From Pseudomonas putida S13.1.2 (GTDB lineage: Bacteria > Pseudomonadota > Gammaproteobacteria > Pseudomonadales > Pseudomonadaceae), in the NCBI RefSeq assembly GCF_000498395.2, contig NZ_CP010979.1, positions 5,428,501 through 5,492,500 of the forward strand: 64,000 bases of DNA, given 5' to 3'. A program made the position numbers and the translations under genes. Below, piece after piece: positions 34,828 through 43,371 of this stretch. Each line of letters begins with the position of its first letter. The first letter of the stretch is position 1. A model generated the notes under the pieces. The model had not been told where the DNA came from. It did no database searches and saw only the letters and a program-made list of their open reading frames with translations.

Positions 34828-36501
34828 GTGACCGACAACAACAAATACCGTGACGTTGAAATCCGTGCCCCACGTGGCAACAAGCTGACCGCCAAAAGCT
34901 GGCTGACCGAAGCGCCACTGCGCATGCTGATGAACAACCTCGACCCACAGGTTGCGGAAAACCCGAAAGAACTGGTGGTGTACGGCGGTATCGGCCGCGC
35001 CGCCCGTAACTGGGAATGCTACGACAAGATCGTCGAAACCCTGACCCGCCTGGAAGACGACGAAACCCTGCTGGTGCAGTCGGGCAAACCGGTCGGCGTG
35101 TTCAAGACCCACAGCAACGCCCCGCGCGTGCTGATTGCCAACTCCAACCTGGTGCCACACTGGGCCAACTGGGAACACTTCAACGAACTGGACGCCAAAG
35201 GCCTGGCCATGTACGGCCAGATGACCGCCGGCAGCTGGATCTACATTGGCAGCCAGGGCATCGTCCAGGGCACTTATGAAACCTTCGTCGAAGCCGGTCG
35301 CCAGCACTACGGCGGCAGCCTGAAAGGCAAGTGGGTACTCACCGCAGGCCTCGGCGGCATGGGCGGCGCCCAGCCATTGGCTGCTACCCTGGCTGGCGCC
35401 TGCTCGCTGAACATCGAATGCCAGCAGAGCCGCATCGACTTCCGTCTGGAAACCCGCTACGTCGACGAACAGGCCACCGACCTCGACGACGCCCTGGTGC
35501 GCATCGCCAAGTACACCGCCGAAGGCAAGGCCATCTCCATCGCCCTGCACGGCAACGCTGCCGAAATCCTGCCAGAGCTGGTCAAGCGTGGCGTGCGCCC
35601 GGACATGGTCACCGACCAGACCAGCGCCCACGACCCGCTCAACGGCTACCTGCCTGCCGGCTGGACCTGGGAACAGTACCGCGACCGCGCGCAGACCGAA
35701 CCGGCTGCAGTGGTCAAGGCCGCCAAGCAGTCGATGGCCGTGCACGTGCAGGCCATGCTGGACTTCCAGAAGCAGGGCGTGCCGACCTTCGACTATGGCA
35801 ACAACATCCGCCAGATGGCCAAGGAAGAGGGCGTGGCCAATGCCTTCGATTTCCCGGGCTTCGTCCCTGCCTATATCCGTCCGCTGTTCTGCCGCGGCGT
35901 TGGCCCGTTCCGCTGGGCGGCGCTGTCTGGCGAGGCTGAGGACATCTACAAGACCGACGCCAAGGTAAAGGAACTGATCCCCGACGACGCCCACCTGCAC
36001 CGCTGGCTGGACATGGCCCGCGAGCGCATCAGCTTCCAGGGCCTGCCGGCGCGTATCTGCTGGGTTGGCCTGGGCCTGCGCGCCAAGCTGGGCCTGGCCT
36101 TCAACGAAATGGTCCGCAGCGGCGAGCTGTCGGCACCGGTCGTGATCGGCCGTGACCACCTGGACTCGGGTTCGGTCTCCAGCCCCAACCGCGAAACCGA
36201 AGCCATGCGTGACGGCTCGGACGCTGTTTCCGACTGGCCGCTGCTCAACGCCCTGCTGAACACCGCAGGCGGCGCCACCTGGGTGTCGCTGCACCACGGC
36301 GGTGGCGTGGGCATGGGCTTCTCGCAGCACTCGGGCATGGTCATCGTCTGCGACGGTACCGATGAAGCCGCCGAGCGCATCGCCCGTGTACTGACCAACG
36401 ACCCAGGGACTGGCGTCATGCGCCACGCCGATGCCGGTTATGACATCGCCATCGACTGCGCCAAGGAGCAGGGCCTGGACCTGCCGATGATCACTGGCTG
36501 A
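34828..36501 (+). CDS. hutU: Urocanate hydratase (urocanase)
   Basis: 557 aa from GTG 34828 (AGAGGA upstream). NAD+-dependent second step of histidine degradation, urocanate to imidazolonepropionate. Diagnostic segments: YGGIGRAARNWECYDKIV near residues 52-69, LVQSGKPVGVFKTH near 83, GGLGGMGGAQPLAATLAG (NAD region) near 176-193, and FCRGVGPFRWAALSGE near 354. First gene of the second hut block, with hutH 107 bp downstream. Confidence 0.97.
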   Translation: MTDNNKYRDVEIRAPRGNKLTAKSWLTEAPLRMLMNNLDPQVAENPKELVVYGGIGRAARNWECYDKIVETLTRLEDDETLLVQSGKPVGVFKTHSNAPRVLIANSNLVPHWANWEHFNELDAKGLAMYGQMTAGSWIYIGSQGIVQGTYETFVEAGRQHYGGSLKGKWVLTAGLGGMGGAQPLAATLAGACSLNIECQQSRIDFRLETRYVDEQATDLDDALVRIAKYTAEGKAISIALHGNAAEILPELVKRGVRPDMVTDQTSAHDPLNGYLPAGWTWEQYRDRAQTEPAAVVKAAKQSMAVHVQAMLDFQKQGVPTFDYGNNIRQMAKEEGVANAFDFPGFVPAYIRPLFCRGVGPFRWAALSGEAEDIYKTDAKVKELIPDDAHLHRWLDMARERISFQGLPARICWVGLGLRAKLGLAFNEMVRSGELSAPVVIGRDHLDSGSVSSPNRETEAMRDGSDAVSDWPLLNALLNTAGGATWVSLHHGGGVGMGFSQHSGMVIVCDGTDEAAERIARVLTNDPGTGVMRHADAGYDIAIDCAKEQGLDLPMITG

Positions 36502-36608
36502 TCGCCACGCTTTGGATCGCACCCTGCAAGGGTGATACTGAACAACAAGAAGGAGCGCGCAGGCACCCACGAACGGGCCTGCGGCTCCACGCGATTTGGA
36601 GTAGTAAC

Positions 36609-38141
36609 GTGACCGAACTCACCCTCAAGCCCGGCACCCTGACCCTGGCCCAGCTGCGCGCGATCTACGCCGCCCCCGTGCGCCTGCAACTGGATGCCAG
36701 CGCCGCGCCGGCCATCGATGCCAGCGTCGCCTGTGTCGAGCAGATCATTGCCGAAGACCGCACCGCCTACGGCATCAACACCGGTTTCGGCCTGCTGGCC
36801 TCGACCCGCATCGCCAGCCACGACCTGGAAAACCTGCAGCGCTCGCTGGTGCTGTCCCACGCCGCCGGTATCGGCGCGCCGCTGGATGACGACCTGGTGC
36901 GGTTGATCATGGTGCTGAAAATCAACAGCCTCAGCCGTGGCTTCTCCGGCATTCGCCGCAAAGTCATCGACGCGCTGATCGCCCTGGTCAACGCCGAAGT
37001 CTACCCGCACATCCCGCTGAAAGGCTCGGTGGGTGCTTCCGGTGACCTGGCGCCGCTGGCGCACATGTCGCTGGTGCTGCTGGGCGAAGGCAAAGCCCGC
37101 TACAAGGGCCAGTGGCTGTCGGCCACCGAAGCCCTGGCGGTTGCCGGCCTCGAACCGCTGACCCTGGCTGCCAAAGAGGGCCTGGCCCTGCTCAACGGCA
37201 CCCAGGCGTCCACCGCCTACGCCCTGCGTGGCCTGTTCTACGCCGAAGACTTGTACGCTGCGGCCATCGCCTGCGGCGGCCTGAGCGTCGAAGCCGTACT
37301 GGGCTCGCGTTCGCCGTTCGATGCGCGCATTCACGAAGCGCGTGGCCAGCGCGGCCAGATCGACACCGCCGCCTGCTTCCGCGACCTGCTGGGCGAAGCC
37401 AGCGAAGTGTCGCTGTCGCACAAGAACTGCGACAAGGTCCAGGACCCTTACTCGCTGCGCTGCCAGCCGCAGGTCATGGGCGCGTGCCTGACCCAGCTGC
37501 GCCAGGCTGCCGAGGTGCTGGGTATCGAAGCCAACGCCGTCTCCGACAACCCACTGGTGTTCGCCGCCGAAGGTGACGTGATTTCCGGCGGCAACTTCCA
37601 CGCCGAACCGGTGGCCATGGCCGCCGACAACCTGGCCCTGGCCATCGCCGAAATCGGTTCGCTCAGCGAGCGCCGCATCTCGCTGATGATGGACAAGCAC
37701 ATGTCCCAGCTGCCGCCGTTCCTGGTGGAAAACGGTGGGGTCAACTCCGGCTTCATGATCGCCCAGGTCACCGCTGCCGCCCTGGCCAGCGAGAACAAGG
37801 CCCTGTCGCACCCGCACAGTGTCGACAGCCTGCCGACCTCGGCCAACCAGGAAGACCACGTGTCGATGGCCCCGGCTGCCGGCAAGCGCCTGTGGGAAAT
37901 GGCCGAAAACACCCGTGGCGTGCTGGCCATCGAATGGCTGGGCGCCTGCCAGGGCCTGGACCTGCGCAAAGGCCTGAAGACTTCGCCCAAGCTGGAGAAA
38001 GCACGCCAGGCGCTGCGCAGCGAAGTGGCGCACTACGACCGTGACCGTTTCTTTGCGCCGGACATCGAAAAGGCTGTGGAACTGTTGGCCAAGGGTAGTT
38101 TGACCGGTTTGCTGCCGGCAGGTGTGCTGCCAAGCCTGTAA
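36609..38141 (+). CDS. hutH: Histidine ammonia-lyase
   Basis: 510 aa, matching the P. putida enzyme. Converts L-histidine to trans-urocanate and ammonia using the autocatalytic MIO group formed from A143-S144-G145 (GSVGASGDLAPLAHMSLV). The active-site Tyr is Y54 in TAYGINTGFG. GTG start with GGAG about 8 nt upstream. First enzyme of the pathway. A REP pair separates it from hutT. Confidence 0.98.
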   Translation: MTELTLKPGTLTLAQLRAIYAAPVRLQLDASAAPAIDASVACVEQIIAEDRTAYGINTGFGLLASTRIASHDLENLQRSLVLSHAAGIGAPLDDDLVRLIMVLKINSLSRGFSGIRRKVIDALIALVNAEVYPHIPLKGSVGASGDLAPLAHMSLVLLGEGKARYKGQWLSATEALAVAGLEPLTLAAKEGLALLNGTQASTAYALRGLFYAEDLYAAAIACGGLSVEAVLGSRSPFDARIHEARGQRGQIDTAACFRDLLGEASEVSLSHKNCDKVQDPYSLRCQPQVMGACLTQLRQAAEVLGIEANAVSDNPLVFAAEGDVISGGNFHAEPVAMAADNLALAIAEIGSLSERRISLMMDKHMSQLPPFLVENGGVNSGFMIAQVTAAALASENKALSHPHSVDSLPTSANQEDHVSMAPAAGKRLWEMAENTRGVLAIEWLGACQGLDLRKGLKTSPKLEKARQALRSEVAHYDRDRFFAPDIEKAVELLAKGSLTGLLPAGVLPSL

Positions 38142-38148
38142 TGCCCCT

Positions 38149-38239
38149 AGGGCCGCGTTGCGGCCCATCGCGAGCAAGCTCGCTCCTACAAAGGCAACGC
38201 GTTCCCTTGTAGGAGCGAGCTTGCTCGCGATTGGGTTGC
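38149..38239. repeat. REP pair (variant GCGAGC, inverted)
   Basis: Inverted copies of TTGTAGGAGCGAGCTTGCTCGCGA, a variant core distinct from families A and B, between hutH and hutT. Confidence 0.88.
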
Positions 38240-38289
38240 ATGGCGCCCCCCCTGATCTCACGACCACAAAAACAATTTAAGGACGTGAC

Positions 38290-39693
38290 ATGCAACAAGC
38301 TCAAGGTCTCAAGCGCGGGCTAAGTGCCCGCCACATCCGTTTCATGGCCCTCGGTTCCGCCATCGGTACCGGGCTGTTCTACGGCTCCGCCTCGGCCATC
38401 CAGATGGCCGGCCCGGCCGTGCTGCTGGCCTACCTGATTGGCGGCGCCGCCGTGTTCATGGTCATGCGCGCCCTCGGCGAAATGGCCGTACACAACCCGG
38501 TGGCCGGCTCCTTCGGCCACTACGCCAGCACCTACCTCGGCCCCATGGCCGGCTTTATCCTCGGCTGGACCTACGCCTTCGAGATGGTCATCGTCGCCAT
38601 CGCCGACGTTACGGCCTTCGGTATCTACATGGGCTTCTGGTTCCCGGAAGTGGCCCGCTGGATCTGGGTGCTGGGCATCGTCTTCATCATCGGCGGCCTC
38701 AACCTGTGCAACGTCAAGGTCTTTGGCGAGATGGAATTCTGGCTGTCGCTGCTCAAGGTCGGCGCCATCGTCGCGATGATCCTGGCCGGCCTTGGCATCA
38801 TGGCTTTCGGCTTCAGCCAGGTGGGTACCGGGCATGCCGTAGGGCTGAGCAACCTGTTCGACCATGGTGGCTTCATGCCCAATGGCGTGGGCGGCCTGAT
38901 CGCCTCCTTTGCCGTGGTGATGTTCGCCTTCGGCGGCATCGAGATCATTGGTGTCACCGCCGGTGAGGCCAAGGACCCGCAGCGGGTCATCCCCAAGGCA
39001 ATCAATGCCGTGCCCCTGCGCATCCTGCTGTTCTATGTGCTCACCCTGTTCGTGCTGATGTGCCTGTACCCGTGGCCGCAGATCGGCAGCGAAGGCAGCC
39101 CGTTCGTGCAGATCTTCAGCAACCTGGGGATTGGCTCTGCCGCCGCAGTGCTGAACGTGGTGGTGATTTCTGCCGCGATCTCTGCCATCAACAGTGACAT
39201 CTTTGGTGCTGGCCGCATGATGTATGGCCTGGCCCAGCAAGGCCATGCGCCACGCAGTTTCGGCAAGCTGTCGAAACACGGTGTGCCATGGATGACCGTG
39301 GTGGTGATGGGCGCCGCGCTGCTGATCGGCGTGCTGCTCAACTACCTGATCCCGGAGAACGTATTCCTGCTGATCGCTTCGATCGCCACCTTCGCCACCG
39401 TGTGGGTGTGGTTGATGATCCTGCTCACCCAGGTGGCCATGCGCCGCAGCATGAGCCGTGAAGAGGTGGCCCAGCTCAAGTTCCCGGTACCGTTCTGGCC
39501 ATACGGCCCGGCCATGGCCATTGCGTTCATGGTGTTCATCTTTGGCGTGCTCGGCTACTTCCCGGATACCCAGGCGGCATTGATCGTCGGCGTGGTCTGG
39601 GTGGTGTTCCTGGTGGCGTCCTACCTGCTGTGGTGCAAGCCACGCGCAGGGCAGGGCCAGCCCGTAGCAGAGCCGGTCGAACTGCACCGCTAG
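38290..39693 (+). CDS. hutT: Histidine permease, APC family
   Basis: 467 aa, about 12 transmembrane helices. Amino-acid/proton symporter of the AAT subfamily: N-terminal RGLSARHIRFMALGSAIGTGLFYGSASAIQMAGPAVLLAYLI carries the GSAIGTGLF unwound-helix motif, and FGGIEIIGVTAGEAKDPQRVIPKAIN is the conserved helix-6 loop. Resembles proline-specific ProY too, but its position inside the hut genes argues for histidine (or urocanate) uptake. Confidence 0.88.
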   Translation: MQQAQGLKRGLSARHIRFMALGSAIGTGLFYGSASAIQMAGPAVLLAYLIGGAAVFMVMRALGEMAVHNPVAGSFGHYASTYLGPMAGFILGWTYAFEMVIVAIADVTAFGIYMGFWFPEVARWIWVLGIVFIIGGLNLCNVKVFGEMEFWLSLLKVGAIVAMILAGLGIMAFGFSQVGTGHAVGLSNLFDHGGFMPNGVGGLIASFAVVMFAFGGIEIIGVTAGEAKDPQRVIPKAINAVPLRILLFYVLTLFVLMCLYPWPQIGSEGSPFVQIFSNLGIGSAAAVLNVVVISAAISAINSDIFGAGRMMYGLAQQGHAPRSFGKLSKHGVPWMTVVVMGAALLIGVLLNYLIPENVFLLIASIATFATVWVWLMILLTQVAMRRSMSREEVAQLKFPVPFWPYGPAMAIAFMVFIFGVLGYFPDTQAALIVGVVWVVFLVASYLLWCKPRAGQGQPVAEPVELHR

Positions 39694-39708
39694 CAAAGGA
39701 GATTGTGC

Positions 39709-40914
39709 ATGAGAACCCTCTGGCAGCATTGCCATGTGGCCACCATGGCCGAGGGCCGTTACTCGGCCATCGAAGACGCGGCCATCGTCACCCGCGCCGG
39801 GCTGATCGAATGGATCGGCCCACGCGCCGAACTGGCGCCGGTCGACGCTGACCGTACGGTGGACCTGGGCGGCGCCTGGGTCACCCCGGGGCTGATCGAC
39901 TGCCACACCCACGCGGTGTTCGGTGGCAACCGCAGCGGCGAGTTCGAGCAGCGCCTGCAAGGCGTCAGCTATGCCGAAATCGCCGCCCAGGGCGGCGGTA
40001 TCGCCAGCACCGTGCGGGCCACCCGCGCGGCCAGCGAGGACGAGTTGTTCGCCAGTGCCCGCCAGCGGGTGCAGGCGCTGATGCGCGATGGTGTAACCAC
40101 CCTCGAGATCAAGTCCGGTTACGGCCTGGACCTGGCCAACGAGCGCAAGATGCTGCGCGTGGCCCGGCGCCTGGCCGACGAGCTGCCGCTGGCGGTGCGC
40201 GCCACCTGCCTGGCCGCGCACGCCTTGCCGCCGGAGTACGTCGGCCGGGCCGACGACTACATCGCGCACATCTGTGACGAGATGCTGCCGGCCCTGGCCG
40301 CCGAAGGCCTGGTGGATGCGGTAGATGCCTTCTGTGAACACCTGGCGTTCTCCCCGGCCCAGGTCGAGCGGCTGTTCATCAAGGCCCGCGAGCTGGGCCT
40401 GCCGGTCAAGCTGCACGCCGAACAGCTGTCGTCGCTGCATGGCTCCAGCCTGGCGGCACGCTACCAGGCGCTGTCGGCCGACCACCTGGAGTTCATGACC
40501 GAGGAAGACGCCATCGCCATGGCCGCAGCCGGCACGGTCGCCGTGCTGCTGCCGGGCGCCTTCTACTTCCTGCGCGAAACCCAGTTGCCGCCCATGGACG
40601 CATTGCGCCGCCACGGGGTGAAGATTGCCCTGGCCAGCGACCTCAACCCCGGCACTTCGCCCGGGCTGTCGCTGCGGCTGATGCTGAACATGGGCTGCAC
40701 CTGTTTCCGCATGACCCCGGAAGAAGCCTTGGCCGGCGTCACCGTACATGCCGCCACGGCGTTGGGCCTGGGTGACAGCCACGGCTCGCTGGAAGTGGGC
40801 AAGGTAGCCGACTTCGTCGCCTGGCAAATCGAACGCCCCGCCGACCTGGCCTACTGGCTGGGTGGCGACCTGCCCAAGCGCGTAGTGCGCAAAGGCCACG
40901 AAATATCCAACTGA
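39709..40914 (+). CDS. hutI: Imidazolonepropionase
   Basis: 401 aa from ATG 39709 with AAAGGAG upstream. Metal-dependent amidohydrolase cleaving imidazolone-5-propionate to formiminoglutamate, the third step. Zn motif GLIDCHTHAVFGGNRSGEF near residues 63-81, KLHAEQLSSLHGSSLAA near 240 and LASDLNPGTSPG near 310. Begins 15 bp after hutT; hutG follows after 10 bp. Confidence 0.97.
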   Translation: MRTLWQHCHVATMAEGRYSAIEDAAIVTRAGLIEWIGPRAELAPVDADRTVDLGGAWVTPGLIDCHTHAVFGGNRSGEFEQRLQGVSYAEIAAQGGGIASTVRATRAASEDELFASARQRVQALMRDGVTTLEIKSGYGLDLANERKMLRVARRLADELPLAVRATCLAAHALPPEYVGRADDYIAHICDEMLPALAAEGLVDAVDAFCEHLAFSPAQVERLFIKARELGLPVKLHAEQLSSLHGSSLAARYQALSADHLEFMTEEDAIAMAAAGTVAVLLPGAFYFLRETQLPPMDALRRHGVKIALASDLNPGTSPGLSLRLMLNMGCTCFRMTPEEALAGVTVHAATALGLGDSHGSLEVGKVADFVAWQIERPADLAYWLGGDLPKRVVRKGHEISN

Positions 40915-40924
40915 GCGAGGCACG

Positions 40925-41728
40925 ATGGACAAGGTTCTGAGTTTTCACCAAGGCCGCCTGCCGCTGCTGATCAGCATGCCGCACGCCGGCCTGCGCCTGA
41001 GCGACGCGGTGCGCGACGGCCTGGTCGACGAAGCGCGCAGCTTGCCGGACACCGACTGGCACATCCCGCAGTTGTACAACTTCGCCCGCGAAATGGGCGC
41101 TAGCGTGGTGGCGGCGGAGTACTCGCGCTTCGTCATCGACCTGAACCGCCCGGATGACGACAAGCCGCTGTACGCGGGCGCCACCACGGGCTTGTACCCG
41201 GCCACGCTGTTCGAAGGCGAACCCCTGTTCAAGGATGGGCTGGCGCCGTCTGGCGAAGAACGCAAACGCTACCTGGAGCAGATCTGGCGCCCGTATCACG
41301 GCACCCTTCGCCGCGAGCTGGACCGGTTGCGCGAGCAGTTTGGTTACGCACTGCTGTGGGATGCCCACTCGATCCGTTCGCACATCCCGCACCTGTTCGA
41401 TGGCAAGTTGCCCGACTTCAACCTGGGTACCTTCAATGGCGCCAGCTGCGATCCGCTGCTGGCCGAGCGTTTGCAGGGCGTGTGTGCCGAAGCCCGGGAC
41501 TACAGCCATGTGCTAAATGGCCGCTTCAAAGGCGGGCACATTACCCGGCATTACGGCGACCCGGCCAACCACATCCATGCCGTGCAACTGGAGCTGGCGC
41601 AGTGCACCTACATGAATGAAACCGAGCCATTTGCCTACCGCGAAGACCTGGCGCAACCAACGCAGCGGGTATTGACGCAGCTTTTGCAGGCACTGCTGGA
41701 TTGGGGCAAGGAGCGGTACGGACGTTGA
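40925..41728 (+). CDS. hutG: N-formylglutamate deformylase
   Basis: 267 aa. Hydrolyses formylglutamate to glutamate plus formate, the fifth step after HutF. N-terminal ISMPHAGLRLSDAVRDGL, FVIDLNRPDDDKPLYAGATTGLYP near 77, LLWDAHSIRSHIPHLFDGKLPDFNLGT near 142, and FKGGHITRHYGDP near 200 carry the conserved His, Asp and Arg positions of the family. Last gene of the hut locus; the following gene is convergent 62 bp away. Confidence 0.96.
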   Translation: MDKVLSFHQGRLPLLISMPHAGLRLSDAVRDGLVDEARSLPDTDWHIPQLYNFAREMGASVVAAEYSRFVIDLNRPDDDKPLYAGATTGLYPATLFEGEPLFKDGLAPSGEERKRYLEQIWRPYHGTLRRELDRLREQFGYALLWDAHSIRSHIPHLFDGKLPDFNLGTFNGASCDPLLAERLQGVCAEARDYSHVLNGRFKGGHITRHYGDPANHIHAVQLELAQCTYMNETEPFAYREDLAQPTQRVLTQLLQALLDWGKERYGR

Positions 41729-41790
41729 CGTTCACCCGTGAAGAGGGCGACGCGCTGGGGGCAGTGCGCGTCGCCAGTTGCAGCCAGCAA

Positions 41791-43317
41791 TCAGCTGTTG
41801 ATCTGCGCTATCGTGAGTTCACGCAACAGCTCCTGCTCCTCCAGGTCCTTATCGTTTTGTAATTGCTGTTGCAGGCTCAGTTCCTCCTGAAGCGAGTGAT
41901 CCTTGCTGGCCAGTTCAAGCACCAGCAGGCGGAAGCGGGCCTCTATTTCGGCAAAGCGCTCGGCATGTTCGGCCCGCAGGCGTGCAACCCAGTCGGTATT
42001 GGCCAGCATGTAGTCGACCAGGGCATCGCCCAGTTCGCTTTTGCGGACCTTTTCCAGCACCAGCGACAACTCATCAGGCGCCAGATTTGCTGCGCTTCGA
42101 AAACGCATGCTGTCGGCAAGCGGAAGGTCGAGCTCTCTGGCCAGCTCCCGGCGGTAGGCCAGCCGCACCGAAACCCTGTCGCCCGAGCCGGTTCGCTGGT
42201 TGGCCAGTTTCTCCAGTTGTTCGATCCTGAACAGTTGCAACAGGCGTCGTCGCAACGTTTGCAAGGTATCGCCCGCTTCGATCAACAGGCGCTGCCCCAT
42301 CAGGTACAACTCGATATTGTTGAACTCCTGCAGCGCTCCATCGTGGCATGTCTGCGAGCCGGTTTCAGGGTGAGGCAGTGCGGCCGCAGCGATACTTTCC
42401 ATCAGCGGGCGCTCTGCATCGTTGCTTGCGGCCACAACCAGCATCAGGCGTACACGCTCGCAGAAGCTGGCTTGCGAGGTCGGGTCGATGTATGGCGCAG
42501 CATTGCGCAGGCGGCCCGCCAACCGCAGCAGATCGCTGCCTTCGAGCATTTCCCAGCAATCGCGCAATGCCTCGTTCTGCGCCTCGTTGCCAAGCATCCA
42601 GTCTTCGAGCCTGGGCGTATCGTCGCCCAGCAGAGGAAAGTGAGGGTGATCCAGTGAGCCTTCGCTCGAAGAATTGACGAGCATCAGGTTGCCCGGGATA
42701 TCCAGGGCGAAGGAATAGCTGTGCTGGCTGTCCGAGAACGCACGCACACGCAGAATGGTTTCAAGCGGCAAAGGGTTGTCGAACAACGCGATCGACGAGA
42801 TCGGCATGGGGTTGTCCAGGTTCGAGAGTATGTGCTCGGGCAACTGGGTGATGTTGTTGGAACTCAAGTCCAGCAGCTCTAGCGGCAGCAGGCTGTCGCA
42901 CCAGCTTGGCCACGCTTGCAGGTTCATGTCGGTCAGCGCGAGTGATTGCAGGTTGCTTGAGAGCCGTGCAGGTACCTGGCTGATGGTACCCACACGGTTG
43001 CCTGACAGGTCCAGTGATGTCAGGTGCTCCAACCCCGCCAAGGTCTCCAGCATGCGCTGATCGACTTCCAGGCCCATGTTGCGAAACTCCACGTAGCTGA
43101 GTTGGGGAAGACGCGCCAAGGCAGACGCCAGCGAGGGAGTGGCCGCCTGATGGGCATCGATGGTCAACCGGGTGACATTGGGGAAGCGGCTGAGCAATTC
43201 GTCGAGTTGCGACGTGGTGCCGCTCGTGCGGGTCAGCATGAGCGCCTGAACGCGTTCTTCAAAGAATGCCGGAAGCCGCCTGGGGAACTGTTCTACAGCC
43301 ACATCCTCCAGTCGCAA
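41791..43317 (-). CDS. C-terminal part of an LRR/NEL E3-ubiquitin-ligase-type effector (downstream of an amber codon)
   Basis: The reading frame continues, in the same frame, from the upstream 1303-codon part after TAG 43374-43372. The first in-frame restart-like codon is a TTG at 43317 (508 codons from there); the open frame itself begins at 43371. Content: five or more leucine-rich repeats (LEHLTSLDLSGNRV, LPLELLDLSSNNITQLPEHI, residues ~45-180), then a NEL domain (about 235-508) with RLEDWMLGNEAQNEALRDCWEML and the catalytic-type motif TCHDGALQEFNNIEL (Cys at residue 324, CxD as in IpaH/SspH enzymes). Such proteins ubiquitinate eukaryotic host proteins. Separate translation is uncertain; most likely half of a broken gene. 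Confidence 0.75.
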   Translation of the reverse strand: MRLEDVAVEQFPRRLPAFFEERVQALMLTRTSGTTSQLDELLSRFPNVTRLTIDAHQAATPSLASALARLPQLSYVEFRNMGLEVDQRMLETLAGLEHLTSLDLSGNRVGTISQVPARLSSNLQSLALTDMNLQAWPSWCDSLLPLELLDLSSNNITQLPEHILSNLDNPMPISSIALFDNPLPLETILRVRAFSDSQHSYSFALDIPGNLMLVNSSSEGSLDHPHFPLLGDDTPRLEDWMLGNEAQNEALRDCWEMLEGSDLLRLAGRLRNAAPYIDPTSQASFCERVRLMLVVAASNDAERPLMESIAAAALPHPETGSQTCHDGALQEFNNIELYLMGQRLLIEAGDTLQTLRRRLLQLFRIEQLEKLANQRTGSGDRVSVRLAYRRELARELDLPLADSMRFRSAANLAPDELSLVLEKVRKSELGDALVDYMLANTDWVARLRAEHAERFAEIEARFRLLVLELASKDHSLQEELSLQQQLQNDKDLEEQELLRELTIAQINS

Positions 43318-43371
43318 GTGAAGGTAGCGCTGGCCCTGCTCCTGTTGCTCCCAGAATTGGCTGATCGCTGC

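Noticed and set aside
38320..40932. 870-codon open frame antisense to hutT and hutI
   Set aside because: His/Gln/Gly-rich shadow of GC-rich genes; both sense genes are clearly conserved enzymes or carriers.
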